From NCBI GenBank assembly GCA_963734185.1, contig CAVTGA010000002.1:2108001-2172000 (forward strand): DNA of 64,000 nucleotides, given 5' to 3'. A program made the translations under genes and the position numbers. Origin of the DNA: PALSA-894 sp963734185 (GTDB lineage: Bacteria > Pseudomonadota > Alphaproteobacteria > Rhizobiales > Xanthobacteraceae). Position 1 is the stretch's first letter. Each line of letters starts with the position of its first letter. Below are positions 26,219-34,486 of this stretch, in pieces. The notes beneath the pieces are model-generated. The model ran no database searches. It saw only the letters and a program-made list of their open reading frames with translations, and had not been told where the DNA came from.

Positions 26219-26767
26219 GTGAACGGTTTGATCGAGTTGGTGCAGCGTGTCGCCGAGCTCGAGCGCCGCGTGTCGCGGCAGATGCTCTATGGCCCGGTCA
26301 CCGATGTCGATGCGCAGAAGCATCGCATCCGCGTTCGCATCGGCGGGACTGACCAGGAGCCGATGAAGTCGCCGTGGATTCTCTATGCGCAGATCGCGGG
26401 CGCCCTGAAACTGCATTCTATGCCGTCGGTCGGACAGCAGATGCTGATGTTCGCTCCCGATGGCGTGGCCGAGCAGGCGCTCGCGGTGCCGCTAATCTGG
26501 TCTAACCAGAATCCGTCGCCCTCAAGTGACAAGGACGAGCACGTCCTGACGTTCGGCCAGGCGCGTATCACGCTCAAGAAAGACTCCTTGTCGATCAAGG
26601 TCGGTGAATCCGAAATCGAGTGGACCGGCGGGAAGCTCAACTTGGTTTCCGGGCAGGTTTCGATCGCCGGCGACACCTACATCGGCCAGCCGGGCAAGGG
26701 TGCGACGATCGGCGAGAAGGTGTTGACCGAGGGCGCCGTGGCTGAAAAGGCATGGGCGAAGGTTTGA
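26219..26767 (+). CDS. Baseplate spike protein gpV-like
   Basis: A 182-residue tail spike or puncturing protein of the P2 gpV family. GTG start two bases after the previous stop. The OB-fold region (LYGPVTDVDAQKHRIRVRIG) and VGQQMLMFAPDGVAEQALAV are characteristic. The C-terminal part (ARITLKKDSLSIKVGESEI; VSIAGDTYIG) is the beta-helical tip. First of the P2-type baseplate genes V, W, J, I. Confidence 0.87.
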   Translation: MNGLIELVQRVAELERRVSRQMLYGPVTDVDAQKHRIRVRIGGTDQEPMKSPWILYAQIAGALKLHSMPSVGQQMLMFAPDGVAEQALAVPLIWSNQNPSPSSDKDEHVLTFGQARITLKKDSLSIKVGESEIEWTGGKLNLVSGQVSIAGDTYIGQPGKGATIGEKVLTEGAVAEKAWAKV

Positions 26768-26781
26768 ACGAGGACAGGAAC

Positions 26782-27003
26782 ATGGACGCAGCCAAACGGG
26801 TCTACATCATCACCGACCAAGCCGGCGATTGGGTTGCTGGCCAGCGCGTGAAGCGCGGTAAGACGGTGCTGCAATCCGAGCTCGCGCTCACCGCCTCCGA
26901 GGCCGATCATCCGCTGCGCGTCGGCGAGATCGTTCTGAAAGCTTCGCCGACGGGCTCGGCGAAGCCGGCGAACGCAGCGCCGAAGGGCAAGACGAAGGAA
27001 TGA
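26782..27003 (+). CDS. Small phage protein between gpV and gpW (73 aa)
   Basis: ATG 26782 is chosen for the AGGA upstream. The body (KRVYIITDQAGDWVAGQRVK, then LTASEADHPLRVGEIVLK) has the form of a small beta barrel like the 62-residue protein at 36791, and ends in a Lys/Ala tail. Role unknown; probably structural. Confidence 0.65.
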   Translation: MDAAKRVYIITDQAGDWVAGQRVKRGKTVLQSELALTASEADHPLRVGEIVLKASPTGSAKPANAAPKGKTKE

Positions 27004-27006
27004 TCG

Positions 27007-27420
27007 GTGGCCTCGTTCGGCACCGACGCCGAGACGGGACGGGGACTTGCTGACTTCGACCACGTGGTGCAGTCGATCGGCATCATCCTGACGACCGGTA
27101 TCGGCGAGCGCCTGATGCGCGAGTGGTTCGGCTATCCCGGTCTCGCGTTGCTCGGTGAACTCGCCAACGAGTTCACGATCGTGCGCTTCTGGAACGCGGT
27201 GATCACCGCGCTCACGCTGATCCAGTTGAATGGGCTGCCCACCGAGCCGCGGTTCCGCATTATCGGGATCCGGACCAAGAAGATCGACCGCTCGGGCCTC
27301 TATGAAGTCGAACTCGAGGGTGAATACATGCCGCGCGGGCATTTGGGCGACTTCACTGTCGAGGCGCGGCGCACCTTTCGCGTAGTGCGCGCCAACGGCA
27401 CGGTCGAGGTCGTGCGCTGA
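27007..27420 (+). CDS. Baseplate wedge protein gpW/gp25-like
   Basis: A 137-residue gp25-like baseplate protein that starts sheath assembly on the baseplate. Visible family features are GRGLADFDHVVQSIGIILTT, ERLMREWFGYPGLALLGE and the C-terminal YEVELEGEYMPRGHLGDF. GTG start 27007. Followed with a one-base overlap by gpJ. Confidence 0.87.
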   Translation: MASFGTDAETGRGLADFDHVVQSIGIILTTGIGERLMREWFGYPGLALLGELANEFTIVRFWNAVITALTLIQLNGLPTEPRFRIIGIRTKKIDRSGLYEVELEGEYMPRGHLGDFTVEARRTFRVVRANGTVEVVR

Positions 27421-28307
27421 TGTCGCGCTTTACGGCCGTCGACCTGTCGCAGCTCCCGCCGCCGCAACTGATCGAGGAGCTCGACTACGAGCGAGTGCTG
27501 GCCGCAGCGAAGGCTTATGTGCTGACGGTTTGGGAGGCTGTCCGTGCCAGGCGGCCGGACTTGCCGCCGCTCGACACGCTCGATCTTGAACAGGAGCCGA
27601 TCGCGATCGTGCTCCAAGCGCTGGCCTACCGCGAGTTGATCCTACGCGCGCTTGTCAACGACAAGGCGCGCGCGGTGCTGCTCGCCCAGGCAGTCGGCAC
27701 GGATCTCGACCACATCGGTGTGCTCTATGGCGTGTCGCGCATGGGCGAGGGCATCACGCGCGAGACCGACGACCGGCTGCGCCGGCGCATTCAGCTTGCA
27801 CCTGAAGCCTTCTCGGTTGCCGGCCCAGCTGGCGCCTACGAGTTTCATGCGCACACGCTCTCGCAGGAGATCGCCGACGCGCATGCGTTTTCGCCAGAGG
27901 ACGGCCACGTCACGCTCGTGCTTGCCGGCGTAAATGGTGCCGTGGTCGACGAGGATATTATCGCCGCCGTGACAGACCGTTTGGCGCGCGACGATGTGAG
28001 GCCGCTGACCGACGTCGTCGTCGTGCGCAATGCCGACATGGTGCTGGTCGACGTGACGCTCGCGCTGCAGATTGCGCGCGGGCCGGATCCTGCGCTGATC
28101 AAGACCGCGGCCGAAACGGCAATCCGCGCCTACGCGGCCCAGCGCTACCGCATCGGTGCAGAGTTCTTCCGCGCGGGCGTCATCGCTGCGGCGAAGGTCG
28201 GTGGTGTCGACAACGTGGTGCTCACCAGTCCCACGGCCGACATCACGTGCGGCGATACCGAAGTCCCGGCGCTCGGCGAGCTGACCATCGCCACGACGAT
28301 CATTTAG
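27420..28307 (+). CDS. Baseplate wedge protein gpJ-like
   Basis: A 295-residue P2 gpJ family protein. Signature segments are LILRALVNDKARAVLLAQAV, GTDLDHIGVLYGVSRM, TDDRLRRRIQLAPEAFS and VAGPAGAYEFHAHTLSQEI, then the alpha/beta domain with VTLVLAGVNG. It binds the gpW/gp25 wedge. Its stop overlaps by eight bases the end of the antisense glycosyltransferase gene. Confidence 0.9.
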   Translation: MSRFTAVDLSQLPPPQLIEELDYERVLAAAKAYVLTVWEAVRARRPDLPPLDTLDLEQEPIAIVLQALAYRELILRALVNDKARAVLLAQAVGTDLDHIGVLYGVSRMGEGITRETDDRLRRRIQLAPEAFSVAGPAGAYEFHAHTLSQEIADAHAFSPEDGHVTLVLAGVNGAVVDEDIIAAVTDRLARDDVRPLTDVVVVRNADMVLVDVTLALQIARGPDPALIKTAAETAIRAYAAQRYRIGAEFFRAGVIAAAKVGGVDNVVLTSPTADITCGDTEVPALGELTIATTII

Positions 28308-29007
28308 CTGGCGCCGAGGTCTTGGCAAGCGCGCCGGCGCCCTGGGCGGCGGCAAGATTGCCGACGAAACGAAAGGTTCCGACGTGGGTAATCGTCTCGG
28401 AGAGACAAACCCATAGCTCGCCGCCACATCGCCCCGTCCAGTCCTCAGTGAAGCCAAGATCTTCGCTGCGGAGGCAATTGCCTGCGCTGGTCGACGGCCA
28501 GAAAAATTGAAAGACAGGCCCATCCAACCCTACGCGCTGGTAGTAGGGCTCCGGTCCCTTTGTCCAGCGGTCCGGGAATTGTTGCACAAATCGCTCAAGT
28601 ACATCGCGGCGAACGAGCAAAAGACCCGTTCCTGCGGCTTCGGCTCGCATGAAATCGCCCTCTGCTTGCGCGCCGGGTAGTGGATGCAAAATATAAGTCG
28701 GTGGATTGCTGCGCGTTGGATACGCGCATCCGATCATCGGCTTGTCGAGTGAGAGCAGCTTGTCGAGCAGCGTTGGCTCGAAGCCCATGTCCGAGTCGAC
28801 AAAGAACAGGTGTGTGTAAGCGGCCGTTCTCAACGCAGTGTTTGCAATGACGTTGCGCGAGAACGGGAGAGCGGCCCCATCAACACACATGAAGTCCAGG
28901 TTGCCGCGGCCGCCAACGTGCTGCTGCAGCCTCCACATGCTCCTGAAATGGGCAACGGTGACCTTGTCGTCGTGGGTCGGTGTTCCGATCAGGATGTTGG
29001 GTTTCAT
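28300..29007 (-). CDS. Glycosyltransferase-like protein, antisense to the tail operon
   Basis: A 235-residue protein with a nucleotide-sugar GT-A-like pattern: MKPNILIGTPTHDDKVTVAH at the N-terminus, SRNVIANTAL, the DxD-type FFVDSDMGFEP (predicted metal and sugar-nucleotide site) and KPMIGCAYPTR. ATG 29007 starts this conserved sequence. It is the only leftward gene in the late region, lying between gpJ and fibre genes, and overlaps gpJ by eight bases at the 3-prime ends. As a separately transcribed cargo gene it could modify host surface glycans or phage fibres; the target is inferred only. Confidence 0.8.
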   Translation of the reverse strand: MKPNILIGTPTHDDKVTVAHFRSMWRLQQHVGGRGNLDFMCVDGAALPFSRNVIANTALRTAAYTHLFFVDSDMGFEPTLLDKLLSLDKPMIGCAYPTRSNPPTYILHPLPGAQAEGDFMRAEAAGTGLLLVRRDVLERFVQQFPDRWTKGPEPYYQRVGLDGPVFQFFWPSTSAGNCLRSEDLGFTEDWTGRCGGELWVCLSETITHVGTFRFVGNLAAAQGAGALAKTSAPAK

Positions 29008-29088
29008 GGTGCCGGATTTTAGGCGTCGCGAGAGTGCCGTGCAACCGGCGGTCCATCCGTCAACCACAATTCGGCGAGCCACCGACAA

Positions 29089-29463
29089 ATGCCCGTGACC
29101 TATGCAGCGTCGACCAAGAGCGCCCGCATGCAGGCGGTGGCCGATGATATCGGCAACGGCGGCACGCTCGAGATCGGCAGCGCCGGCTTCGCGGCTGTGC
29201 TGGCGTCAATTCCCCTCGCGAGCCCGCCCGGGATCGTGACCGGAGACGTCCTCACCTTGACCGTGATGGAAGATCAGGACGCCAACGCCACGGGTATTGC
29301 CGCAGCGGCACGCATCAAGAATTCGTCCGGCGCCGTCAAGGTGTCGGGGCTGACGGTCGGCATCGCGGGCGCAGAGCCTGCGCCGAACGTCGTCATGAAC
29401 TCTGTCGACATCCAAGAGCATGCGGCTGTGGCGATCACGGCCTTTTCGATCACCCACTTCTAA
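29089..29463 (+). CDS. Phage structural protein, fibre region (124 aa)
   Basis: Thr/Ala/Gly-rich, beta-type sequence (GGTLEIGSAGFAAVLASIPL; VMEDQDANATGIAAAARIKN). It starts 81 bp from the divergent glycosyltransferase and is the first gene of the fibre cluster. No named family; probably a small adhesin or tail-surface protein. Confidence 0.65.
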   Translation: MPVTYAASTKSARMQAVADDIGNGGTLEIGSAGFAAVLASIPLASPPGIVTGDVLTLTVMEDQDANATGIAAAARIKNSSGAVKVSGLTVGIAGAEPAPNVVMNSVDIQEHAAVAITAFSITHF

Positions 29464-29476
29464 AAAGGGTTAGCCA

Positions 29477-30799
29477 ATGACTGACAGATATTGGGTCAAT
29501 CAATTGGGTGGAACATGGGACGCGAGCGCCCCGGCTCAGAATTGGTCCGCGACATCGGGGGGACCTGGTGGCGCTTCGGCTCCCGGCGCCAATGACAACA
29601 CGTTCCTGGATGCCAACAGCGGCGGCGGGACTATCACCACGGGGAGCGCCGTGGAGTTCGCCAACCTGGACTGCAGCGGTTTCACAGGAACACTCGCCGG
29701 CAGCAATGCGGTCACCATCAACGGGAGCGCGAAGCTCGCCTCGACGATGTCCTTCACGCAATCGGGCTCATGGAAGTTCCAGTCCTCCGGCGCCGCGACG
29801 ATCGAGAGCGCGGGCAAGGCATTCGCAGGGCTCGTGCAGTTCGCCGGCACCGGCTCCATGATGCTGCTCGACGACTTCAATGCTCTTGCGGGACTGAGCC
29901 ACTCGCAGGGCGCTTTCGACGCGAACGATAAGAACCTGACACTGAAATCCTTCAACAGCGTCGGGACCCTGGCGCGCAGTATTAAGATGGGCTCCGGTGA
30001 GTGGAAGATCACCGGCGCCGGCTCGACTGCGTTCCGAATGAGCAATACCGGCCTGACGCTCGACGCCGAAACATCCACCGTCAACATGACCAACGCAGCT
30101 GTCAATACTCGGGGCTGTTTGATGCAGCCGGGCTTGGTGCTGAATGACATCAAGGTCAGCGCAGGGTCGGGGCAGACGCAATTCCAGAACGTGTCCTGCC
30201 GCGACCTGGATTTCACGGGGTATTCCGGCAGTGTGATCGCCACCGCCTCGCTTCCCACCGCCGGCAACAGCATTAAGGTTTCCCGCAATCTGACGATCGG
30301 CTCCGGAACGAACACCTCTAACCTGTCCATCACGTTCAACGGCACGAGCGTGATCACATCGAACGGCAGGAAACTCAACAACGTCTTCGTCGACGGCGGC
30401 GTTGGTGCGGAGCTTGCGGACGCTTTCTACTGCAACAATCTCACCCTCCTTTCCGGCGCGTTCGATACCAAGGATCAGCCGGTCAAGGCGGACTTCTCGA
30501 TCACCACGAAGGGATCGGCCACCCGATCTCTCACGCTCGGGGAGTCACATATCGAGTGCGCGGGGAACTACACCTTCGACATCCAGAGCGCGACGAACCT
30601 GACTTTCGATCCAGGGACATCGGAGCTCCGTCTGACCAACGCGAGCTCCAATCAGAAGGTATTCAATGGCGGAGGTCTGACGTTCTACGACATATGGATC
30701 AACAGCCCTGTTACGGGACTGAATTGGGCATTCACCGACGTCGCGGGCTACCACGACTTCCGCGTCGATCCTGCGCCGCAGAATGTGACCTGGCCTTAA
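29477..30799 (+). CDS. Beta-repeat tail fibre or spike protein (440 aa)
   Basis: Opens with RYWVNQLGGTWDASAPAQNW, a motif common at the start of phage adhesins, then repeated short beta strands rich in Ser, Thr, Asn and Gly (FANLDCSGFTGTLAGSNA; LDFTGYSGSVIATASL; NLTLLSGAFDTKDQ), consistent with a beta-helix. Likely receptor or surface binding. No catalytic motif visible. Confidence 0.7.
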   Translation: MTDRYWVNQLGGTWDASAPAQNWSATSGGPGGASAPGANDNTFLDANSGGGTITTGSAVEFANLDCSGFTGTLAGSNAVTINGSAKLASTMSFTQSGSWKFQSSGAATIESAGKAFAGLVQFAGTGSMMLLDDFNALAGLSHSQGAFDANDKNLTLKSFNSVGTLARSIKMGSGEWKITGAGSTAFRMSNTGLTLDAETSTVNMTNAAVNTRGCLMQPGLVLNDIKVSAGSGQTQFQNVSCRDLDFTGYSGSVIATASLPTAGNSIKVSRNLTIGSGTNTSNLSITFNGTSVITSNGRKLNNVFVDGGVGAELADAFYCNNLTLLSGAFDTKDQPVKADFSITTKGSATRSLTLGESHIECAGNYTFDIQSATNLTFDPGTSELRLTNASSNQKVFNGGGLTFYDIWINSPVTGLNWAFTDVAGYHDFRVDPAPQNVTWP

Positions 30800-30816
30800 G
30801 GGAAACGAGCGCGCGA

Positions 30817-31944
30817 ATGGCACTCGTCAGCACCCCGGGTTTGTTGTTTCCTGGCCCCGTACCGAATTTTGATTTGAGTCCTGGGGTGTCAATAAGCACC
30901 AATTCTAATCTGGACGCGACGGGTGAAAAGTTTGCGTGGATCGGCCGTGTGTGGAACAAGGATGGATCAACTAAGGATATTACGAAAGTCGGCTTCCGTT
31001 TTGGAGCAGCAGTAATAAAAGCTGGCGGGTCAGGAATGACCGTAAGCTTGCAAAACGTTGACACTGCAAACGGTCCTGTGCACCGTCCGGATGGAATACA
31101 AGACCAGACCGTAGCAATAGCCAACGGGGATGCAGGATTTGTGGCGACGGCGTTTTATATGACCAACGCGTTTAGTGCAAACCGCACAGTCGCGTATGGA
31201 GAACTGCTCGCGGTGGTCCTTGAATATGATGGCAGCGGACGGCTCGGCGCGGACAATGTTACGACCGCTCATGTTGGATCTGCTGTCAATGATGGGCTGG
31301 ACTATCTTGGTGGGCAAGTGCACTTCGCCGCTTCTTGGGTGGCACAAGTTGGCGTTCCGATTTTGGTGTTGGAGTTTTCTGACGGTTCCTTTGGGACGTT
31401 AATGGGGCATTACCCTATAAAAGAAGCTACATCAGTTACATATCAGATGGATACAACCGGGGCGGATGAACACGCCCTTGAGTTCCAGGTGCCTTTTGAC
31501 TGTACTTTTGATGGCTTTGTGGCGGTTCTGTCGATGGGAACGGGTGCGAGTTTGGATGCTATTTTGCTCGATGGTTCGGACAATGTACTTTCTTCAGTGT
31601 CCGTTCTTGAGAAGACATCAGTAGGCACAGCGAATGAGAGGCAGGCTTTACTCCCTATGCCTCGCGTGGACTTAACCAAGAATACGACGTACCGGCTGTC
31701 GATGAAGCCAACGACGGCGGCGGTAATTACTATTGCGACTGTTGAAGTTTCGGCTGCGGCACATTTTCAAGGATGGCCAGGAGGCGAGGCTTTCCGACTT
31801 GCCACGAGGGTGGATGGTGGCGCTTGGACTACTGTGACGACGAAGCGCCCGCTGATTTCTTTGATGCTCGGGCGCGTTGATGTATCCGCTGGGGGTGGCG
31901 GCGGATCGGGCTACCCGGCTTCTCGCATTCAATCAGGGATGTGA
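30817..31944 (+). CDS. Fibre-region structural protein with lower G+C (375 aa)
   Basis: ATG 30817 gives MALVSTPGLLFPGPVP. The sequence is beta-rich (EKFAWIGRVWNKDGSTKD; GMTVSLQNVD; LMLGRVDVSAGGGG) and ends with a glycine-rich segment. Base composition is visibly more AT-rich than its neighbours, with codons such as GAT, TTT and AAT frequent, which suggests recent acquisition. Likely a tail-fibre or capsid-surface protein; no domain recognised. Confidence 0.7.
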   Translation: MALVSTPGLLFPGPVPNFDLSPGVSISTNSNLDATGEKFAWIGRVWNKDGSTKDITKVGFRFGAAVIKAGGSGMTVSLQNVDTANGPVHRPDGIQDQTVAIANGDAGFVATAFYMTNAFSANRTVAYGELLAVVLEYDGSGRLGADNVTTAHVGSAVNDGLDYLGGQVHFAASWVAQVGVPILVLEFSDGSFGTLMGHYPIKEATSVTYQMDTTGADEHALEFQVPFDCTFDGFVAVLSMGTGASLDAILLDGSDNVLSSVSVLEKTSVGTANERQALLPMPRVDLTKNTTYRLSMKPTTAAVITIATVEVSAAAHFQGWPGGEAFRLATRVDGGAWTTVTTKRPLISLMLGRVDVSAGGGGGSGYPASRIQSGM

Positions 31945-31947
31945 TCC

Positions 31948-33087
31948 ATGCGCCGCTTGGCTCAAAGCACGTCCGTCGTCGTGATGCTAAAACTGTTTCT
32001 GTCGGCCGATCACGTCTCGGCGGCAACCGGCAAGACGGTGGCGATCGTCATCTCGAAAAACGGCGGCGCGTTCGGCAATCCGAATGCCGGCGCGACCAAC
32101 GCGACCGAGGTCTCGAACGGCTGGTACAAGGTCACGCTCGACGCGACCGACACGAATGCTCTCGGCGACCTGGTCATTCGCGGCACATCGGCTGCCTGCG
32201 ACGACAGCGAGCAGCTCTGCCAGGTCGTGAGCGCAACGACGGGTGGTGCGACGAACCTCGATGCCGCCGTGTCCTCGCGCTCGAGCCACAGCGCCGCCGA
32301 CGTGTGGACCGTCGGCACCCGCGTGCTGACCGGTGGAACGAACATCGTGCTGGCGAAGGGCACGGGCGTGACGGGCTTTAACGACCTCGCCGCCGCCGAC
32401 GTGCGCACGGCGCTCGGGCTCGCAGCGGCGAACGTCGACACGCAACTGTCCGGCATTTCGGCCAAGACCGACAACCTGCCCGTTTCCCCGGCGGCCGTCG
32501 GATCGGCGATGACGCTGACGAGCGGCGAACGCACCGCCATCGCGAACGAGGTGGAAGCGCAGATCATAAACGAGACGGATTCCGAACTCGTGCTGCAAGC
32601 GATCACCGACAAGATCGCGTCGGTGAATCCGTCGCTGGGCGGTCTCACCCTTGCTGCGATCGGCAGTCAGGTCCGGACCGAGCTCGGAACCGAGCTTTCG
32701 CGCATTGACGTGGCGGTTTCCTCGCGGCTCGCCACGGCCGGCTATACGGCGCCGGACAATGTGACGATCACCGCGATCGCAGCCTTCGTGGACACCGAGA
32801 TCGCGGCGATCAAGGCCAAGACCGACAATCTGCCCGCCAGTCCGGCGTCGGTGAGTGATATTCCGAGCGCGGCGGCAGTCGCTGCTGCCGTGGGTGCCGC
32901 AGAGGTCGAGCCCGGGCTCACGCGCATCGGCCATGAACGGGTCGTGCAGTCCGTTCTCGCTGGCAAGGCAAGCGGATTCGAGGGCGGCACCGTGCGCTTC
33001 CGCGACAAGGCGGACAGTACGGATCGCGTGGTCGCCACGGTCAACGGGAACGGCAATCGTATGGGCGTCACGCTGGACCTTGGCTGA
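31948..33087 (+). CDS. Phage structural protein with repeats (379 aa)
   Basis: The N-terminal domain (VVVMLKLFLSADHVSAATGK to GWYKVTLDATDTNALGDLVI) is an immunoglobulin-like beta sandwich common in phage tail proteins. The middle has two related segments, AKTDNLPVSPAAV and AKTDNLPASPASV. The C-terminal part ends RFRDKADSTDRVVATVN. Probably a tail or fibre accessory protein. Its stop overlaps the next start. Confidence 0.65.
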   Translation: MRRLAQSTSVVVMLKLFLSADHVSAATGKTVAIVISKNGGAFGNPNAGATNATEVSNGWYKVTLDATDTNALGDLVIRGTSAACDDSEQLCQVVSATTGGATNLDAAVSSRSSHSAADVWTVGTRVLTGGTNIVLAKGTGVTGFNDLAAADVRTALGLAAANVDTQLSGISAKTDNLPVSPAAVGSAMTLTSGERTAIANEVEAQIINETDSELVLQAITDKIASVNPSLGGLTLAAIGSQVRTELGTELSRIDVAVSSRLATAGYTAPDNVTITAIAAFVDTEIAAIKAKTDNLPASPASVSDIPSAAAVAAAVGAAEVEPGLTRIGHERVVQSVLAGKASGFEGGTVRFRDKADSTDRVVATVNGNGNRMGVTLDLG

Positions 33088-34475
33088 TGCTCGGTTTCAG
33101 CTACTTCCCGGCCGCGTATTTCGGACCGGGTTACTTCGGTGGCGACCACATCTTCGGTGAGGTCGATGTAACGGAATCGGGCGCGGATACTGTCAGCGGT
33201 GTCCTTACGCTGACGTTCTCCGGCTCGGTGGCTGCTGCTGAAACGGAGTCCGATAGCGCTGGCGGCCGCATCGTCACGTACCGCCGTTACGACGATCTGC
33301 TGTCTCAGAATGCGCGGCCGCTGCTGCGCACCTTCGCCATGGCGACGGGGCGGATTCAGGACATCGCGGTCCCGATCGACACGGTGAAGCGGCCGTTCGT
33401 CGTCACGGCGTCGTTCCTGCCGTGGATTGCCTACGAGTATTCGGTCGACGTTTGGTTTCGGACTTGGCCAGCCGCGACCAAGCGCGCGATCACTGCTGCT
33501 TCGCTGCAGCTGCACCAGCGCAAGGGCACGCTGTACGCGATCAGCGAGTACATCCGGTATGCCGGCGGGCAGGTGCTCGGCGTCACCCGGCCGCCCATGA
33601 AGGTGTTCTCCGGGCCAGCGCTCACGCGCGGGCAGCGCGAGGCTTGGTTGTCATCGCTGCCGCAGGTGCGCGTGTGGCTGATGCGCGAGGAAGCGCACTT
33701 CGGGTCTGCGAAGGCTTTTCACGGCGGTTACCACCACGGCATGTTCGGCGAGCGCTCGTATGCGGTGCCATCGACGGCGTTGTCACGGTTGCGCCGACGC
33801 GCGCGGTGGGTGGTCGATGGGGTCGAGACCGAAGTCAGGGTTCGAACCTTCGAGAATTACTACCGCCTCCATCTGCACGGGCAGGAAGGTCGAGCGGTCT
33901 ATGTGGGCCGGCCGTTCGGCAGGCGCTTCCTGATACCATCGACCGCTTGGCGCCGCCTCGTGACGATCCGGCCGCGAGCCCGGATGCCGTGGCGCTCGCC
34001 GTCCGGTCCGACCTTGTTGCCGGTGAGCAACGAGCCGGAACGCGTGATGGTTGCCGGTCAGCGCGGCCGCAGCGTGTTCGAGAATACGACCATCGGCGGC
34101 TTCTTCGTGCCGTCGACGGCCAAGTATCGCATCTTCGACCGCTTCCCGGTGCACGACGGGCGGCGGGTGCTGCGCAGTCCGGCGTGCCAGTTCATGGGGA
34201 CCGGCCGGTACGGCTTTCCCATGCACACAGCGTGGCTGCGCACATCCATCCCCGGGCGCGTCCGATCGTTCGCGGCGGGCCGCGGGTTCATGCTGCCGCG
34301 CGCCAAGTTTTGGCTGCCGCACGACGGCGAGCCACTGCAGCAAGTTCGTCGCGCGACGCAGAGTGCGAAGCGCCTCAGTGACCGCGTCCTGCTCGATATC
34401 GGGCCGAAGCCTCGCTTCATCGCGGGCCGGCCTTTCATTGCTGGCGTCGATCGCTTGGTGGTCGGCCGACCCTGA
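33087..34475 (+). CDS. Tail protein with P2 gpI-like domain (462 aa)
   Basis: Residues about 70-200 (LPWIAYEYSVDVWFRTWPAA, then TKRAITAASLQLHQRKGTLY and AISEYIRYAGG) match the P2 gpI baseplate protein, which joins wedge to tail fibre. It starts with a small N-terminal beta domain (YFPAAYFGPGYFGG) and has a long Arg-rich extension (about 210-462) with repeated beta motifs such as FFVPSTAKYRIF and FLIPSTAWRRL. Longer than gpI, so a fusion with a fibre-attachment domain is likely. Confidence 0.8.
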   Translation: MLGFSYFPAAYFGPGYFGGDHIFGEVDVTESGADTVSGVLTLTFSGSVAAAETESDSAGGRIVTYRRYDDLLSQNARPLLRTFAMATGRIQDIAVPIDTVKRPFVVTASFLPWIAYEYSVDVWFRTWPAATKRAITAASLQLHQRKGTLYAISEYIRYAGGQVLGVTRPPMKVFSGPALTRGQREAWLSSLPQVRVWLMREEAHFGSAKAFHGGYHHGMFGERSYAVPSTALSRLRRRARWVVDGVETEVRVRTFENYYRLHLHGQEGRAVYVGRPFGRRFLIPSTAWRRLVTIRPRARMPWRSPSGPTLLPVSNEPERVMVAGQRGRSVFENTTIGGFFVPSTAKYRIFDRFPVHDGRRVLRSPACQFMGTGRYGFPMHTAWLRTSIPGRVRSFAAGRGFMLPRAKFWLPHDGEPLQQVRRATQSAKRLSDRVLLDIGPKPRFIAGRPFIAGVDRLVVGRP

Positions 34476-34486
34476 CGAGGACCGTA

